Source: Chryseobacterium scophthalmum (lineage in GTDB: Bacteria > Bacteroidota > Bacteroidia > Flavobacteriales > Weeksellaceae). Taken from it: 64,000 bases of DNA. The stretch lies in NCBI RefSeq assembly GCF_900143185.1, contig NZ_FSRQ01000001.1:1550001-1614000 (forward strand), read 5' to 3'. A program made the position numbers and the translations under genes. Each line of letters starts with the position of its first letter. Within the stretch, counting starts at the first letter, position 1. This document shows positions 1 through 8,651 of this stretch, one piece after another. A model generated the notes under the pieces. That model made no database searches and was not told the origin of the DNA. It was given only the letters and a program-made list of their open reading frames with translations.

Positions 1-725
1 CCGATTGGAGCGTTGATTCCCGTACCAATTGCCGTTGCACCCATATTGACTTCAACAAAAAGATTGGCGTTGTTATTTAATTTAGAAATATCTTCTTCCA
101 AAGTTGCTGCAAATGCTTCAAACTCCTGCCCCATCGTCATCGGAACAGCGTCCTGAAGCTGCGTTCTTCCCATTTTAATGACATCATGAAACTCTTTTCC
201 TTTTTCACGGAAAGCTTCCACGATTCCTACCAATTTTTTTACTAAATTTTCGTTCATCTGCAACAATCCCATTTTGATTGCGGTAGGATATGCATCATTG
301 GTAGACTGCGAAAGATTGATATGATCGTTTGGCGAGCAAAATTCGTACTCACCTTTGTTTTTACCTAATTTTTCTAAAACTCGGTTCGCAATTACTTCAT
401 TAGCATTCATGTTAATAGAAGTTCCTGCTCCACCCTGAATCATATCTACCGGAAATTCGCTGTGAAATAATCCACCGATTAACTCGTCACAGGTTTCTGC
501 AATTTTAAAATATAAATCCTGATCTAAAAGACCTAATTCATAATTGGTTTTTGCTGCCGCTTTTTTCACATACGCCAAACCTTTGATAAATTCCGGATAT
601 GATGACAAAAGCTGTCCTGAAATTTTGAAATTGTCTATTGCTCTTTGGGTTTGCACTCCGTAATAAGCATTTAACGGCACATTTAATTCACCGAGCAAAT
701 CACTTTCTTGTCTGAAATTTTCCAT
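1..725 (-). CDS. aspA: Aspartate ammonia-lyase, N-terminal part (gene runs off the left edge)
   Basis: Translating from the ATG at 725 gives about 241 residues beginning MENFRQESDLLGELNVP, a typical aspartase/fumarase-superfamily start. It contains the recognisable stretches INMNANEVIANR, SPNDHINLSQSTND and GRTQLQDAVPM, which form active-site segments in this family. The enzyme reversibly deaminates aspartate to fumarate and ammonia in the cytoplasm. The C-terminal half, including the GSSxMPxKxNP signature loop, is outside the window, so aspartase rather than fumarase is judged from N-terminal similarity only. It is a chromosomal housekeeping gene flanking the mobile element, transcribed away from the tRNAs. 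Confidence 0.9.
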   Translation of the reverse strand, partial: MENFRQESDLLGELNVPLNAYYGVQTQRAIDNFKISGQLLSSYPEFIKGLAYVKKAAAKTNYELGLLDQDLYFKIAETCDELIGGLFHSEFPVDMIQGGAGTSINMNANEVIANRVLEKLGKNKGEYEFCSPNDHINLSQSTNDAYPTAIKMGLLQMNENLVKKLVGIVEAFREKGKEFHDVIKMGRTQLQDAVPMTMGQEFEAFAATLEEDISKLNNNANLFVEVNMGATAIGTGINAPI

Positions 726-793
726 TAAATATTATTTAATAGTTTAATTATTTGATTAATAAAAAACGCACCGTAAAGATGCGCTTTAAAGTT

Positions 794-1819
794 TTATTTT
801 GTAGGATATTTTTGATTTAAAGCTTGAAGAATTGCCCATGTTTCGGCATCCATAATCCCATCGTAGTTTTGAGGTCTGAAGTGATATTGCAATGCTTCAA
901 TTGTTTTTTTCGTTGCATCGTCCCACTTTCCGTTAGGATAAATTTCGTAACCAAATTTCTGTAATGCAGTCTGAACCAAAAAGATAAACGGAGAATCATT
1001 ATATCTCGTTGAAACATCAGTCTGTGCTAAAGTCAAAAGATTTTGTTTTGCAGCCTCGTCATACCACATTCCTATCTGATATTGGTCGTAAAGTTTTTTC
1101 CAAGGAAACTGTGGTCCCGGATCTTGTTTTCTTAACGGTGCAATATCTGAATGCGCCAAAACATTGGTTGCAGGAATATTATATCTGGTTACAATATCTT
1201 TAGCCAAAGCTGCCACTTTTTTAATTTGGTCGTCACTGAAAGGCTGAAAGGTTCTTGCTCCAGTTGCATCAGCTGTAAATCCCATATTTACGATCTCAAT
1301 TCCAATTGAGGTGTCGTTTAGATTTTTATCTGCACGCCATGCACTTACTCCTGCATGATAAGAACGTTTGTTTTCGTCAACCAATTGATAGATTTCATTG
1401 TCACCTAAATTATTTACCAGATAATGTGCACTAACGCCTTGCTGAGTAAGAACTGTTACCGATTTATCATCCGGTAAAACGGTGTAATGAAGAATCAGAT
1501 ATTTTTGTCTGAAATTTTGGGCAATTGCAGGGAAATGGGTCTTCACCACTTTATATCCTGCAGGTTTTGCCGAAACAATAGAACCGTAACTTGCCGTGTT
1601 ATCATTTTTAGTGATATCTGCAATATTGGTAGTAAAAAACTCTACTCCACTTTCTTTTGTTATTTGTGGTTTAATTTTTTCCTGAGAAGTAGAATTAATG
1701 ACAGTTTTTGGCTGTGAGACTGGAGTTTTTGAGCGGTACGTATTTTTTTTAATATTTTTTTGTGACGTACATGAAAAAACAAGTGTACTTAAGCTTATGA
1801 TATATAATGTCTTACGCAT
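794..1819 (-). CDS. N-acetylmuramoyl-L-alanine amidase, AmiD-like lipoprotein
   Basis: The 341-residue protein starts with a lipoprotein signal (MRKTLYIISLSTLVFSC) whose Cys17 would be lipidated. The central region (about residues 95-245) is an Amidase_2 domain, with LILHYTV, SAHYLV, IGIEIVNMG and VLAHSDIAP carrying the His/Glu/Asp residues expected to hold zinc. The last 70 residues form a peptidoglycan-binding repeat (QTALQKFGYEIYPNGKWD). It should cleave the amide bond between N-acetylmuramate and L-Ala in wall fragments, probably from the outer membrane in a recycling role. It is a host gene, 68 bp downstream of the aspA start on the same strand. Confidence 0.9.
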   Translation of the reverse strand: MRKTLYIISLSTLVFSCTSQKNIKKNTYRSKTPVSQPKTVINSTSQEKIKPQITKESGVEFFTTNIADITKNDNTASYGSIVSAKPAGYKVVKTHFPAIAQNFRQKYLILHYTVLPDDKSVTVLTQQGVSAHYLVNNLGDNEIYQLVDENKRSYHAGVSAWRADKNLNDTSIGIEIVNMGFTADATGARTFQPFSDDQIKKVAALAKDIVTRYNIPATNVLAHSDIAPLRKQDPGPQFPWKKLYDQYQIGMWYDEAAKQNLLTLAQTDVSTRYNDSPFIFLVQTALQKFGYEIYPNGKWDDATKKTIEALQYHFRPQNYDGIMDAETWAILQALNQKYPTK

Positions 1820-1879
1820 TAGTTTAAATTTTTAATCATTTATAAGCGTAAAAATACACAATTTTTTCCTGAAATTTAT

Positions 1880-1910
1880 TTGGTAAATAAAGAAATCTGT
1901 TCTATATTTG
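1880..1910 (+). promoter_or_regulatory. Promoter of the tRNA-Ser/tRNA-Pro unit
   Basis: TATATTTG at 1903-1910 matches the Bacteroidota -7 consensus TAnnTTTG. A TTG at 1880-1882 lies 20 bp upstream, the normal place for the -33 element. The tRNA-Ser gene begins 46 bp further on. Confidence 0.7.
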
Positions 1911-1955
1911 CACTCGCAATAACGGAGCAGCGATCATTCAAAAAGACGTTATTTA

Positions 1956-2042
1956 GGAGAGTTGCCTGAGTGGCCGAAAGGACATGTTTGCTAAACATGC
2001 GTACTGGAAACGGTACCAAGGGTTCGAATCCCTTACTCTCCG
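1956..2042 (+). tRNA. tRNA-Ser (GCT anticodon)
   Basis: The 87-nt cloverleaf has acceptor arms GGAGAGT and ACTCTCC, a long variable arm as expected for serine, anticodon loop TTGCTAA (anticodon GCT) and the T-loop GGTTCGAATCC. CCA is not encoded. Confidence 0.96.
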
Positions 2043-3646
2043 CACTTATTATTCTCGGGGCGTAGCGTAGTCCGGTCATCGCGCCTGGTTTGGGACCAGG
2101 AGGTCGCAGGTTCGAATCCTGCCGCCCCGACTTCACGGGACAAAACAGAAATTTCTGCTTTTGTCCCGTTTTTTTTTGCACTCAACTTTCTGTTAATCAG
2201 ATTGATGTATTGTATAAATTCGTTAGGTCTAGCGGTTCGAACTTGTCCATCGCTAAAAACGATATTTTCAGGAAAAATTGAACCAATTTCTTTTCTTACT
2301 TCACCCAAACAATCATTATTAAGAGCTTCATTTATTTCGTTAATCTTTATAATTCCTTGTTTTATAGTGTTCTGAATATCGTCGGTGTCGTAGTTTATCC
2401 TTGTCAATTGGGCTTCTAGAACAGAAATTTTTGACGTATACTGTGATTTCATAACTCTATAATCATCAGCATCAATTTGACGTGTAGCTAAAAGGTCTCT
2501 CGTATGAGATAGTCTTTCCTCATAGTCCTTAATTTCTAACAGGATTTGTTTTTTTTCTGAATGAACTTCGTTTGTCTGTTCGAAATAATTCTTAGAAATA
2601 ATCTCTTGATAAAATGCTGGGTCAGCTATTTTTGGTATGGAGTTTTTTAATTCTTTTAAAATTAAATCATTTACCTTTTCAGCATTAACCCGATGTGTAC
2701 ATCCACCTACACAATGATAATAAGCGTAATATTTATTACGACCTTTAGATTTACTACCTGTAAGGAGTTTTTCGCATTCTGGACATATCAAAAATCCTCT
2801 CATCGGAAACTCATCATGAGTGGTGATTTTTGGACGATAGTTTCTGCCTCTACCATCCAATATTTCTTGAACTTCATAGTAAAGAGATTCCGATATTATT
2901 GCTTTGTGTTGGCCTTCTACAAATTTACTTTCTTCATCTTTAAATTGTGGAACAAAGATTTTTCCACAATACAATGGATTTCTAATTACTTGCCAAAATG
3001 CATTTTTACTGCATCTTAATCCTTTTTCTTTCGACATTTTCCAAACCTGCTCAGTATTATATGTTCCTTTTGAAATCTCCTGAAATGCCCATTTTAAAGT
3101 GGTTGCATCTGGTTCTTTTGGTGCAATATATTTTTTTCCGTTCTCCTCTGATTTATTCTCGTAGGCTACAGGAGCTAATCCCATATATCGCCCTTCTTTT
3201 TTTGCTCGTCTCATACCATAAAAAACATTTAGGGCACGACGATCGTTCTCTACCTCTGGAGCTGCCAGGTAAAATGCCAGCATCATTTTGTTTTCTGGAA
3301 TTGAAAGATCCAACGGCTGTTCGATGGCTTGAGGCTCAACCCCTAAAGCTCGAAGAACGTTAATCATTTGATAAGCATCACCAGCATTCCGGCTAAACCG
3401 ATCCCATTTGGTAAAAAGTATGAGATTAACATTGTTTTTTTTCTTCTTTAAAGTCAATACAATATTTTTCCATGCCGGTCTGTTAAAAGATTTCGCTGAG
3501 TGATCCTCATAAATAACATTGCGAATCTGTATAGACTGATTGTTGCAGTATTTTCGCAACATCTCTTCCTGATTTCTTTGTGAATATCCTTTGTCCGCTT
3601 GTTCATCGGTACTTACACGAATATATAAGTCTGCTATGTATGCCAT
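2033..3646 (-). CDS. Large serine recombinase 1 (integrase-type), C-terminus read through antisense tRNAs
   Basis: The 537-residue protein has a resolvase domain with catalytic Ser12 in LYIRVSTDEQ, a recombinase domain (about residues 170-290), a zinc ribbon (CPECEKLLTGSK...HCVGGCTHRV) and a coiled coil near residues 370-460. It should exchange att sites through a 5'-phosphoserine intermediate. Its last roughly 45 residues (from about NGTKAEISVLS through AGFEPATSWSQ to the stop at 2033) come from antisense terminator, tRNA-Pro and the end of tRNA-Ser. Native element sequence therefore probably ends near 2.17-2.2 kb, and the tail is a product of integration or of losing the original stop. It closely resembles the next recombinase, sharing long blocks such as TKWDRFSRNAGDAYQMIN. 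Confidence 0.9.
   Translation of the reverse strand: MAYIADLYIRVSTDEQADKGYSQRNQEEMLRKYCNNQSIQIRNVIYEDHSAKSFNRPAWKNIVLTLKKKKNNVNLILFTKWDRFSRNAGDAYQMINVLRALGVEPQAIEQPLDLSIPENKMMLAFYLAAPEVENDRRALNVFYGMRRAKKEGRYMGLAPVAYENKSEENGKKYIAPKEPDATTLKWAFQEISKGTYNTEQVWKMSKEKGLRCSKNAFWQVIRNPLYCGKIFVPQFKDEESKFVEGQHKAIISESLYYEVQEILDGRGRNYRPKITTHDEFPMRGFLICPECEKLLTGSKSKGRNKYYAYYHCVGGCTHRVNAEKVNDLILKELKNSIPKIADPAFYQEIISKNYFEQTNEVHSEKKQILLEIKDYEERLSHTRDLLATRQIDADDYRVMKSQYTSKISVLEAQLTRINYDTDDIQNTIKQGIIKINEINEALNNDCLGEVRKEIGSIFPENIVFSDGQVRTARPNEFIQYINLINRKLSAKKNGTKAEISVLSREVGAAGFEPATSWSQTRRDDRTTLRPENNKCGE
2056..2130 (+). tRNA. tRNA-Pro (TGG anticodon)
   Basis: The 75-nt cloverleaf has acceptor arms CGGGGCG and CGCCCCG, discriminator A, anticodon loop TTTGGGA (anticodon TGG) and T-loop GGTTCGAATCC. 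It is cotranscribed with the tRNA-Ser 13 bp upstream. It is the last clearly chromosomal gene before the mobile element and the likely site beside which the element integrated. Confidence 0.96.
2135..2178 (+). terminator. Rho-independent terminator after the tRNA pair
   Basis: An 11-bp stem (ACGGGACAAAA with TTTTGTCCCGT) is closed by the self-complementary loop CAGAAATTTCTG and followed by a run of ten T. It terminates the plus-strand tRNA transcript. The same bases are read as codons on the minus strand by the adjacent recombinase. Confidence 0.9.
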
Positions 3647-3861
3647 CTTTTCAAGAAATTAACTCTTTAAACATTATCGAAGAAAACCAATGTGACCTTC
3701 AAATTTAAATTTGTAATAGAGATTTATCTTGAAAAAGTATCTCCATTATTCCACTTGTCTCTTGATGGCTGTATTTGGCTTTTAATGGCACTAATTTACA
3801 GCTTTGGATAATATAAAATCTTATAATTCAGTAATATTAGCTTGTTTTTTAGAAAAAAAGA

Positions 3862-3892
3862 ACAAAAAAAACTCCTAGCTTGTAGGAGTTTA
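3862..3892 (-). terminator. Terminator between the two recombinase genes
   Basis: A stem AACTCCTA/TAGGAGTT (3870-3890) is followed on the minus strand by an eight-T run (3863-3870). It lies about 80 bp past the stop of recombinase 2, so recombinase 1 probably has its own promoter. Confidence 0.7.
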
Positions 3893-3971
3893 ATCTGTGA
3901 CAATCCTGTCAGAAAAATTTAGTTTTTTAGTCTTTTTTGACCCTATTTTTAGCTACAAATAGTTACCAGTC

Positions 3972-5444
3972 TTAATCATTGTAATAATAGCTTAATTTTA
4001 ATATGTTGTTTAGTTTAGAATACTCTATTCCATTTTCAAAAGGTTTAATTTTTTCAGGGAATAGCATATTAACTATTGCTCTGAAATCTTCGCTATTGCC
4101 ATCTTTTAATACCTTGTCTAATTGTAAAAAAGCCTCTATACTCTGGTGTAATAACTTGTTGATATCAGGAACCTTTTCACCAAGCATAACTAATTTTTCA
4201 TTCAATTGCTCTATTGATCCTTTGTATTGCGCTTTTATATCATGATAGTCAGAAGCGTCTATTTTATCTGTCGCCAATAAATCCCTTATATGCGACATTC
4301 TATTTTCAAATTCTTTAATCTGTACTAGCGTCTGCTTTTTAGAAATCTGTATATCCTTGGTCAATTCATAATAAGTTTCCACCAGTATACTATGGTAAAT
4401 GGTTATTATTTCTTTTTTAGGGATATATTTGCGTAGTTCCAACTCAAAAAAGTGCATCAGCTTCTCTGTATTAATTCGGTACGAGCATCCTTGAAAACAA
4501 TGGTAGTAAGTATAATATTTATGCCTGCCTTTTGATTTGCTACCGGTAAGCAATTTTCCACATTGAGGACAGATTACAAAACCTCTTAATGGAAAATCAT
4601 TTCGACTTTCTATTTTTGGTCTGTACTTTCTACCACGACCATCTAAAACTTCCTGTACCTGTTCAAAAATATTGTCCGTGATAATAGCATCATGTTGCCC
4701 TTCAACAAAACAGCTTTCTTCATCCTTAAACGCCGGAATGAAGATTTTACCGCAGTAGATAGGGTTTCTTATCACTTGCCAAAATGCATTCTTACTACAT
4801 TTTAATCCTCTTTCTCTTGATTTTTTCCAAATTTGTTCTGTATTAAATACTCCTTTTGCTAGTTGTTCAAATGCCCACGCAATTATCGTCGCATCAGGTT
4901 CTTTCGGGACAATATATTTATTGCCACTTTCATCTACACGATTTAAATATCCAACAGGAGCCAATCCCATATATCGACCTTCTTTTTTCGCTCGTCTCAT
5001 TCCATAAAAGACATTCAATGCCCTTCGATCATTTTCAACTTCTGGAGCGGCCAAATAAAAGGCAAGCATCATTTTATTTTCTGGAATGGAAAGATCTAAC
5101 GGTTGTTCAATTGCTTGTGGTTCTGCATTGAGATCACGAAGTTGATTTATCATTTGATAAGCATCCCCAGCATTTCTACTGAATCGATCCCATTTTGTAA
5201 AAAGTATAAGGTCAATTTGATTCTTACTCTTTTTTAAATTTTGAAGCAGTTTCTTCCATTCAGGTCTATTAAATGACTTAGCTGAATGATCTTCATAGAT
5301 TACATTTCGTATTTCTATAGAATGGTTATCACAGTATTTACGCAGCATTTCCTCCTGGTTGCGTTGCGAGTAACCTTTATCCGCCTGCTCATCTGTACTC
5401 ACACGAACATATAAATCTGCTAATGGATCTCTACTACCATTCAT
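3972..5444 (-). CDS. Large serine recombinase 2
   Basis: The 490-residue paralogue of recombinase 1 has the same order: resolvase domain with Ser16 in LYVRVSTDEQ, recombinase domain, zinc ribbon (CPQCGKLLTGSK...HCFQGCSYRI), coiled coil and a separate acidic C-terminus ending LSYYYND. The N-terminal 330 residues are highly similar to recombinase 1, while the C-terminal third, which normally reads the att site, diverges. Tandem large serine recombinases recall the ccrA/ccrB pairs of SCC elements, but whether both are needed here is inference. Its ATG overlaps the stop of a 52-codon ORF (ATGA), so the two are translationally coupled. Confidence 0.9.
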   Translation of the reverse strand: MNGSRDPLADLYVRVSTDEQADKGYSQRNQEEMLRKYCDNHSIEIRNVIYEDHSAKSFNRPEWKKLLQNLKKSKNQIDLILFTKWDRFSRNAGDAYQMINQLRDLNAEPQAIEQPLDLSIPENKMMLAFYLAAPEVENDRRALNVFYGMRRAKKEGRYMGLAPVGYLNRVDESGNKYIVPKEPDATIIAWAFEQLAKGVFNTEQIWKKSRERGLKCSKNAFWQVIRNPIYCGKIFIPAFKDEESCFVEGQHDAIITDNIFEQVQEVLDGRGRKYRPKIESRNDFPLRGFVICPQCGKLLTGSKSKGRHKYYTYYHCFQGCSYRINTEKLMHFFELELRKYIPKKEIITIYHSILVETYYELTKDIQISKKQTLVQIKEFENRMSHIRDLLATDKIDASDYHDIKAQYKGSIEQLNEKLVMLGEKVPDINKLLHQSIEAFLQLDKVLKDGNSEDFRAIVNMLFPEKIKPFENGIEYSKLNNILKLSYYYND

Positions 5445-5599
5445 ATCTCCAGATATTTTCTAACAACAACACGAGCCAGCTTTCTTAGAAAAAACAATAC
5501 CTGCGCTGCCTCATCTCTTTCCAATTCATTTTTACCATTTTTTAAAACTTTTGCAAGCTTTTCGGGAGTCAATTTTGTATTTTGAATGCTCTCTTTCAT
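5441..5599 (-). CDS. Small basic protein (52 aa) coupled to recombinase 2
   Basis: The reading frame starts MKESIQNTKLTPEKLAKV and ends RKLARVVVRKYLEI, and its TGA overlaps the recombinase ATG by 2 nt. The protein is helix-rich and basic with no family I recognise. The ATGA coupling and lack of spacer argue for a real gene. It could be an accessory or directionality partner of the recombinase, or only a translation-coupling leader. Nothing in the sequence decides between these. Confidence 0.6.
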   Translation of the reverse strand: MKESIQNTKLTPEKLAKVLKNGKNELERDEAAQVLFFLRKLARVVVRKYLEI

Positions 5600-6459
5600 C
5601 TCCAAAAAATTTGATAATCATAGAAAGCTAAACTATCGAAGATTTACATGACAACTCTTTGAGTTGCTTCTATTGGCTTTCAAAGGTTGTTCTTGGCGTA
5701 ATTGCAATTAGTGAGGGTTTCAATTATGGTCATTTTTTTATCTTTAATATCACCAAACATCTTATTACAGAAAACATCTTTAAGTTCTTATAAATAGATT
5801 AATTAATGATTTTTCATATAAGCCAGGCCCAACTTCCTAGCTTTTTTAATACCTATTCTTGTCTTCTAAAACACATTTTCCAAGCTTCATCCCCATCATA
5901 AAAGAGCTTTAATCGACTTTTACTACAAAGAGTACAGAAAATGCCATCAATTTCATGTCTAAGTTATTTTCTATACCCTTTATCGGGCTATCGGAGCCCA
6001 TTACATAATGAAGGATGGTTTTAAAAATTCTGCACTGAAGGTGCATGTATTCTGATCACACCAAACATTTCCTCAATGCCTTTTCCATTGGCTTCCACAT
6101 AGGTTTTTATTCAAGAACCGGTATGCTGGTTTTGTTCCATTTCAAGAGCAAAGGTATTTCCGTGTTCTTAACGCAGGAACAAGGTCATGCCCTTCAGGTT
6201 TGCAAAAAAATCTCCACCTATTCAGGTCGTATTTTTTTGACAAAACCTTGTTCCTGCTAAACACTAACCTTTTTATGCTCGTGAAACGAAACAAAGCATA
6301 CTCCGGCTCTTTAGACGAATAAAAAAAATGTCAGTAATGGAAAAATATAGCATTGGAAATGGAAAAAGTGAAACGAAACTTCAGCACCTCCTCTCATTGC
6401 CGAATAAATCTAAAAAAATCAAATAAGAACAAATTTCATAACGCAAAAAAGTAGAAATC
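5600..6459. other. 860-bp region without a convincing gene, upstream of ssb
   Basis: The only open frame (6045-6260, plus) has an amino-acid pattern and codon use unlike its neighbours and crosses an inverted repeat, so I do not call it. The stretch holds several short hairpins: GGGCTATCGGAGCCC near 5985, TGCACTGAAGGTGCA at 6031-6045, and the long-range repeat at 6173/6245. It probably carries the promoter and leader of the ssb-PRTRC operon. Confidence 0.5.
6173..6257. repeat. 13-bp perfect inverted repeat with 59-nt loop
   Basis: GCAGGAACAAGGT at 6173-6185 is exactly complementary to ACCTTGTTCCTGC at 6245-6257. The loop is T- and A-rich. It lies about 200 bp before the ssb start and could be a structured 5' leader or a protein-binding site. 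Its function is unknown. Confidence 0.6.
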
Positions 6460-6852
6460 ATGAACATTACAGGAAGATTGACAAGGGATGCGGAAGTACG
6501 CACAACGTCACAGGAAAAACAAGTAGTAAACTTTTCAGTAGCGACTAATGACAGCTACCGTAACAAGCAGGGCGAACGCATAGAGCAGACAACCTATTTC
6601 GACTGCTCATACTGGATAAGTCCGAACGTGGCCAAGATACTCACCAAGGGTACTTTGGTGGAACTCACAGGCAGGGTAAGTGCAAGGGCGTGGACAGGAA
6701 ATGACGGAGAAGCACACGCAGGGCTGAATTTCCATACCTCAAACATCAAATTGCACGGCGGTGGCAAAAAATCAGAAACCGTACAGGCTATTGCACAAAC
6801 AGGAACTAACAACACAGCAGGAAAAGGCACAGAGGACGACCTACCATTTTAA
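6460..6852 (+). CDS. ssb: Single-stranded DNA-binding protein
   Basis: The 130-residue OB-fold protein begins MNITGRLTRDAEVRTT, as in element-borne SSBs, has an OB core to about residue 105 (NFSVATNDSY, VELTGRVSARAW) and ends in the acidic tip EDDLPF that recruits partner proteins. It would coat transferred single strands during conjugation or excision. It is the first gene of a plus-strand operon running to 11580 and is followed after 43 bp by the DUF932 gene. Base composition is more GC-rich than the cargo genes further along. Confidence 0.92.
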   Translation: MNITGRLTRDAEVRTTSQEKQVVNFSVATNDSYRNKQGERIEQTTYFDCSYWISPNVAKILTKGTLVELTGRVSARAWTGNDGEAHAGLNFHTSNIKLHGGGKKSETVQAIAQTGTNNTAGKGTEDDLPF

Positions 6853-6895
6853 CAACGAGTATTCAATCATTTTTTAACATCAAAATCTTATCAAA

Positions 6896-7969
6896 ATGGC
6901 ACATAATATCAATTTCAACGAGAGAACAGGACGTTATTCATTTTTTAGCGTACAGCAAAAAGCGTGGCACGGTTTGGGGCAAATTGTGGAGCAATACCCA
7001 ACGAGCGAGGAAGCTATCAAACACGCAGGGTTAGATTACGAAGTAGTAAAATCCCCTTTATTTACCAAAGGTTCGGGCATAATCGAAACCGCAAACGGTA
7101 TAGAGATAGGCAGTAACGAATTGGCAGTGCCCAACTATTTCGCCAACATACGCACCGATAACAATGCTGTATTGGGTGTAGTCGGGAAGGATTACCATAT
7201 CGTACAAAACCGCGAAGCCTTTAATTTCTTTGATGCGATTGTAAGCAGTGGCGAGGGTATTCTATACGAAACTGCAGGAGCATTGGGCAACGGAGAACGT
7301 ATTTTTATCACAGCCAAACTGCCTGACTATATCCGTGTAGGCAATGGCGATGATGTAACGGAAAAATATATTTTCCTGACCACTTCGCACGATGGTAGCG
7401 GAAGCATCACAGCTGCATTTACCCCTGTGAGGATTGTATGCCAAAATACGCTGAATGCTTCGCTACGCAATATGACCAATGTAGTGCGTATCAAACATAC
7501 TTCGGGAGCAAAACAGCGTATTGAGAACGCCCATAAGATTATGGGACTTGCCAATACTTTGAGCAACCAATTAGAGGGTATTTTCAACGAATGGACAAAG
7601 GTAAAAGTATCAGACCAAGAGATACGAAAGCTAATCCAATTGGCACTTTGTCCGAACAAGGAAACGCTTGACCTTATCAAAAAAGGTGCGGAAGATGAAA
7701 TTTCCACCGTGTTTAAAAATACCGTAGAAGATGCCTTTGCCTACGCTATGATAAGCGATACACAACAGATGGAAACCACGAAAGGCACATTGTTCGGAGC
7801 GTACAACGCCGTTACAGGCTACTATCAAAACGTAAGAAATTACAAGAACGATGAAGCCAAATTGCAGAGCATTGTATTGGGTGGAACTGCCCAACTCAAA
7901 TCACAGAAAGCATTTGAACTGTGTAGCGGTTTTGCCTTAGATGGTTCAGAAATCCTAAAACTTAATTAG
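6896..7969 (+). CDS. DUF932 (phage/plasmid-like) protein
   Basis: The 357-residue protein matches the DUF932 family found on phages and plasmids. Recognisable parts are WHGLGQIVEQYPTSEEA near residue 22, the central LGVVGKDYHIVQNREAFNF and AAFTPVRIVCQNTLNASL. The biochemical role is unknown. It normally travels with ssb and PRTRC genes on Bacteroidota elements, as here. The start at 6896 follows a short A/T-rich leader and keeps the conserved MAHNINFN opening. Confidence 0.88.
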   Translation: MAHNINFNERTGRYSFFSVQQKAWHGLGQIVEQYPTSEEAIKHAGLDYEVVKSPLFTKGSGIIETANGIEIGSNELAVPNYFANIRTDNNAVLGVVGKDYHIVQNREAFNFFDAIVSSGEGILYETAGALGNGERIFITAKLPDYIRVGNGDDVTEKYIFLTTSHDGSGSITAAFTPVRIVCQNTLNASLRNMTNVVRIKHTSGAKQRIENAHKIMGLANTLSNQLEGIFNEWTKVKVSDQEIRKLIQLALCPNKETLDLIKKGAEDEISTVFKNTVEDAFAYAMISDTQQMETTKGTLFGAYNAVTGYYQNVRNYKNDEAKLQSIVLGGTAQLKSQKAFELCSGFALDGSEILKLN

Positions 7970-7977
7970 ATAACAAC

Positions 7978-8005
7978 AGGCTACCGTCTTAATCGGTGGT
8001 AGCCT
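7978..8005 (+). promoter_or_regulatory. Intergenic stem-loop inside the ssb-PRTRC operon
   Basis: AGGCTACC (7978-7985) pairs with GGTAGCCT (7998-8005) around a 12-nt loop. It lacks a T run, so it is more likely an mRNA-processing or attenuation hairpin than a terminator. Confidence 0.5.
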
Positions 8006-8022
8006 ATTAAAATTTCAAAACG

Positions 8023-8625
8023 ATGAACACTAACTTTTTCAATCAAATAGCACAGTTGGATTTTACGGGAGTATTGCAACTGAACATTTCCAAAGGAGCA
8101 GAAAATAACCTTATCGTATCGGTCTTGGTCAACAACGAGCAATGCGGAGATAATGCCAAAAACCTTATACCACCATTGACATTTAACGCCACGCCCCAAG
8201 AGTTTGACGAGGGATTTTTTGAACAAATAACTAAGCCTATAGAAACCGTTTCGGGTGTAATGGTGGATATGGAAAAATTCCTAAAACAAATGGAAATTGT
8301 CAAACAGCAATCGGCAATGGAAAAAGAAAAGACCGAGAAAGCCAAAAAGGAAAAAGAAGCCAAAGACAAGAAGTTTAAAGACGGAATGGCAAAGGCTGAC
8401 GAATTGGAGAAAGAGGGCAAATTCCGTGAAGCGTGGATGAAAGTTCCCGACATAACCGAGTTTCCCGAAAAAGCGGACGAAATCCGAAAATGCAAAACGG
8501 AATTGTCAAACAAGTTCGCCACACCGAGCCTTTTCGGAGCGATGGAAGAACCGCAAACCGAACCGACAAAAGTGGAAGAGGTTAGCGAAGATTATCCCAT
8601 TGATGAAACGGACGAAGAAGAATAA
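8023..8625 (+). CDS. PRTRC system protein E
   Basis: The 200-residue protein has a conserved N-terminal domain (NFFNQIAQLDFTGVLQLNIS, then NLIPPLTFNATPQEFDEGFF). After it come a Lys/Glu-rich coiled coil (about residues 95-135) and an acidic tail (SEDYPIDETDEEE). This order and the neighbours identify it as protein E of the PRTRC cassette, known from plasmids and ICEs. No activity is established. It follows the DUF932 gene and precedes protein C by 26 bp. Confidence 0.85.
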   Translation: MNTNFFNQIAQLDFTGVLQLNISKGAENNLIVSVLVNNEQCGDNAKNLIPPLTFNATPQEFDEGFFEQITKPIETVSGVMVDMEKFLKQMEIVKQQSAMEKEKTEKAKKEKEAKDKKFKDGMAKADELEKEGKFREAWMKVPDITEFPEKADEIRKCKTELSNKFATPSLFGAMEEPQTEPTKVEEVSEDYPIDETDEEE

Positions 8626-8651
8626 AGCGTTAATCCCAAAATCGAAAAGTT

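Noticed and set aside
1876..2181. 101-codon minus-strand frame across the tRNA genes
   Set aside because: An antisense translation of tRNA-Ser and tRNA-Pro, containing the common false peptide GFEPLVPFPVR.
6045..6260. 71-codon open frame upstream of ssb
   Set aside because: Unnatural composition, spans the inverted repeat and has no coupling to a neighbour.
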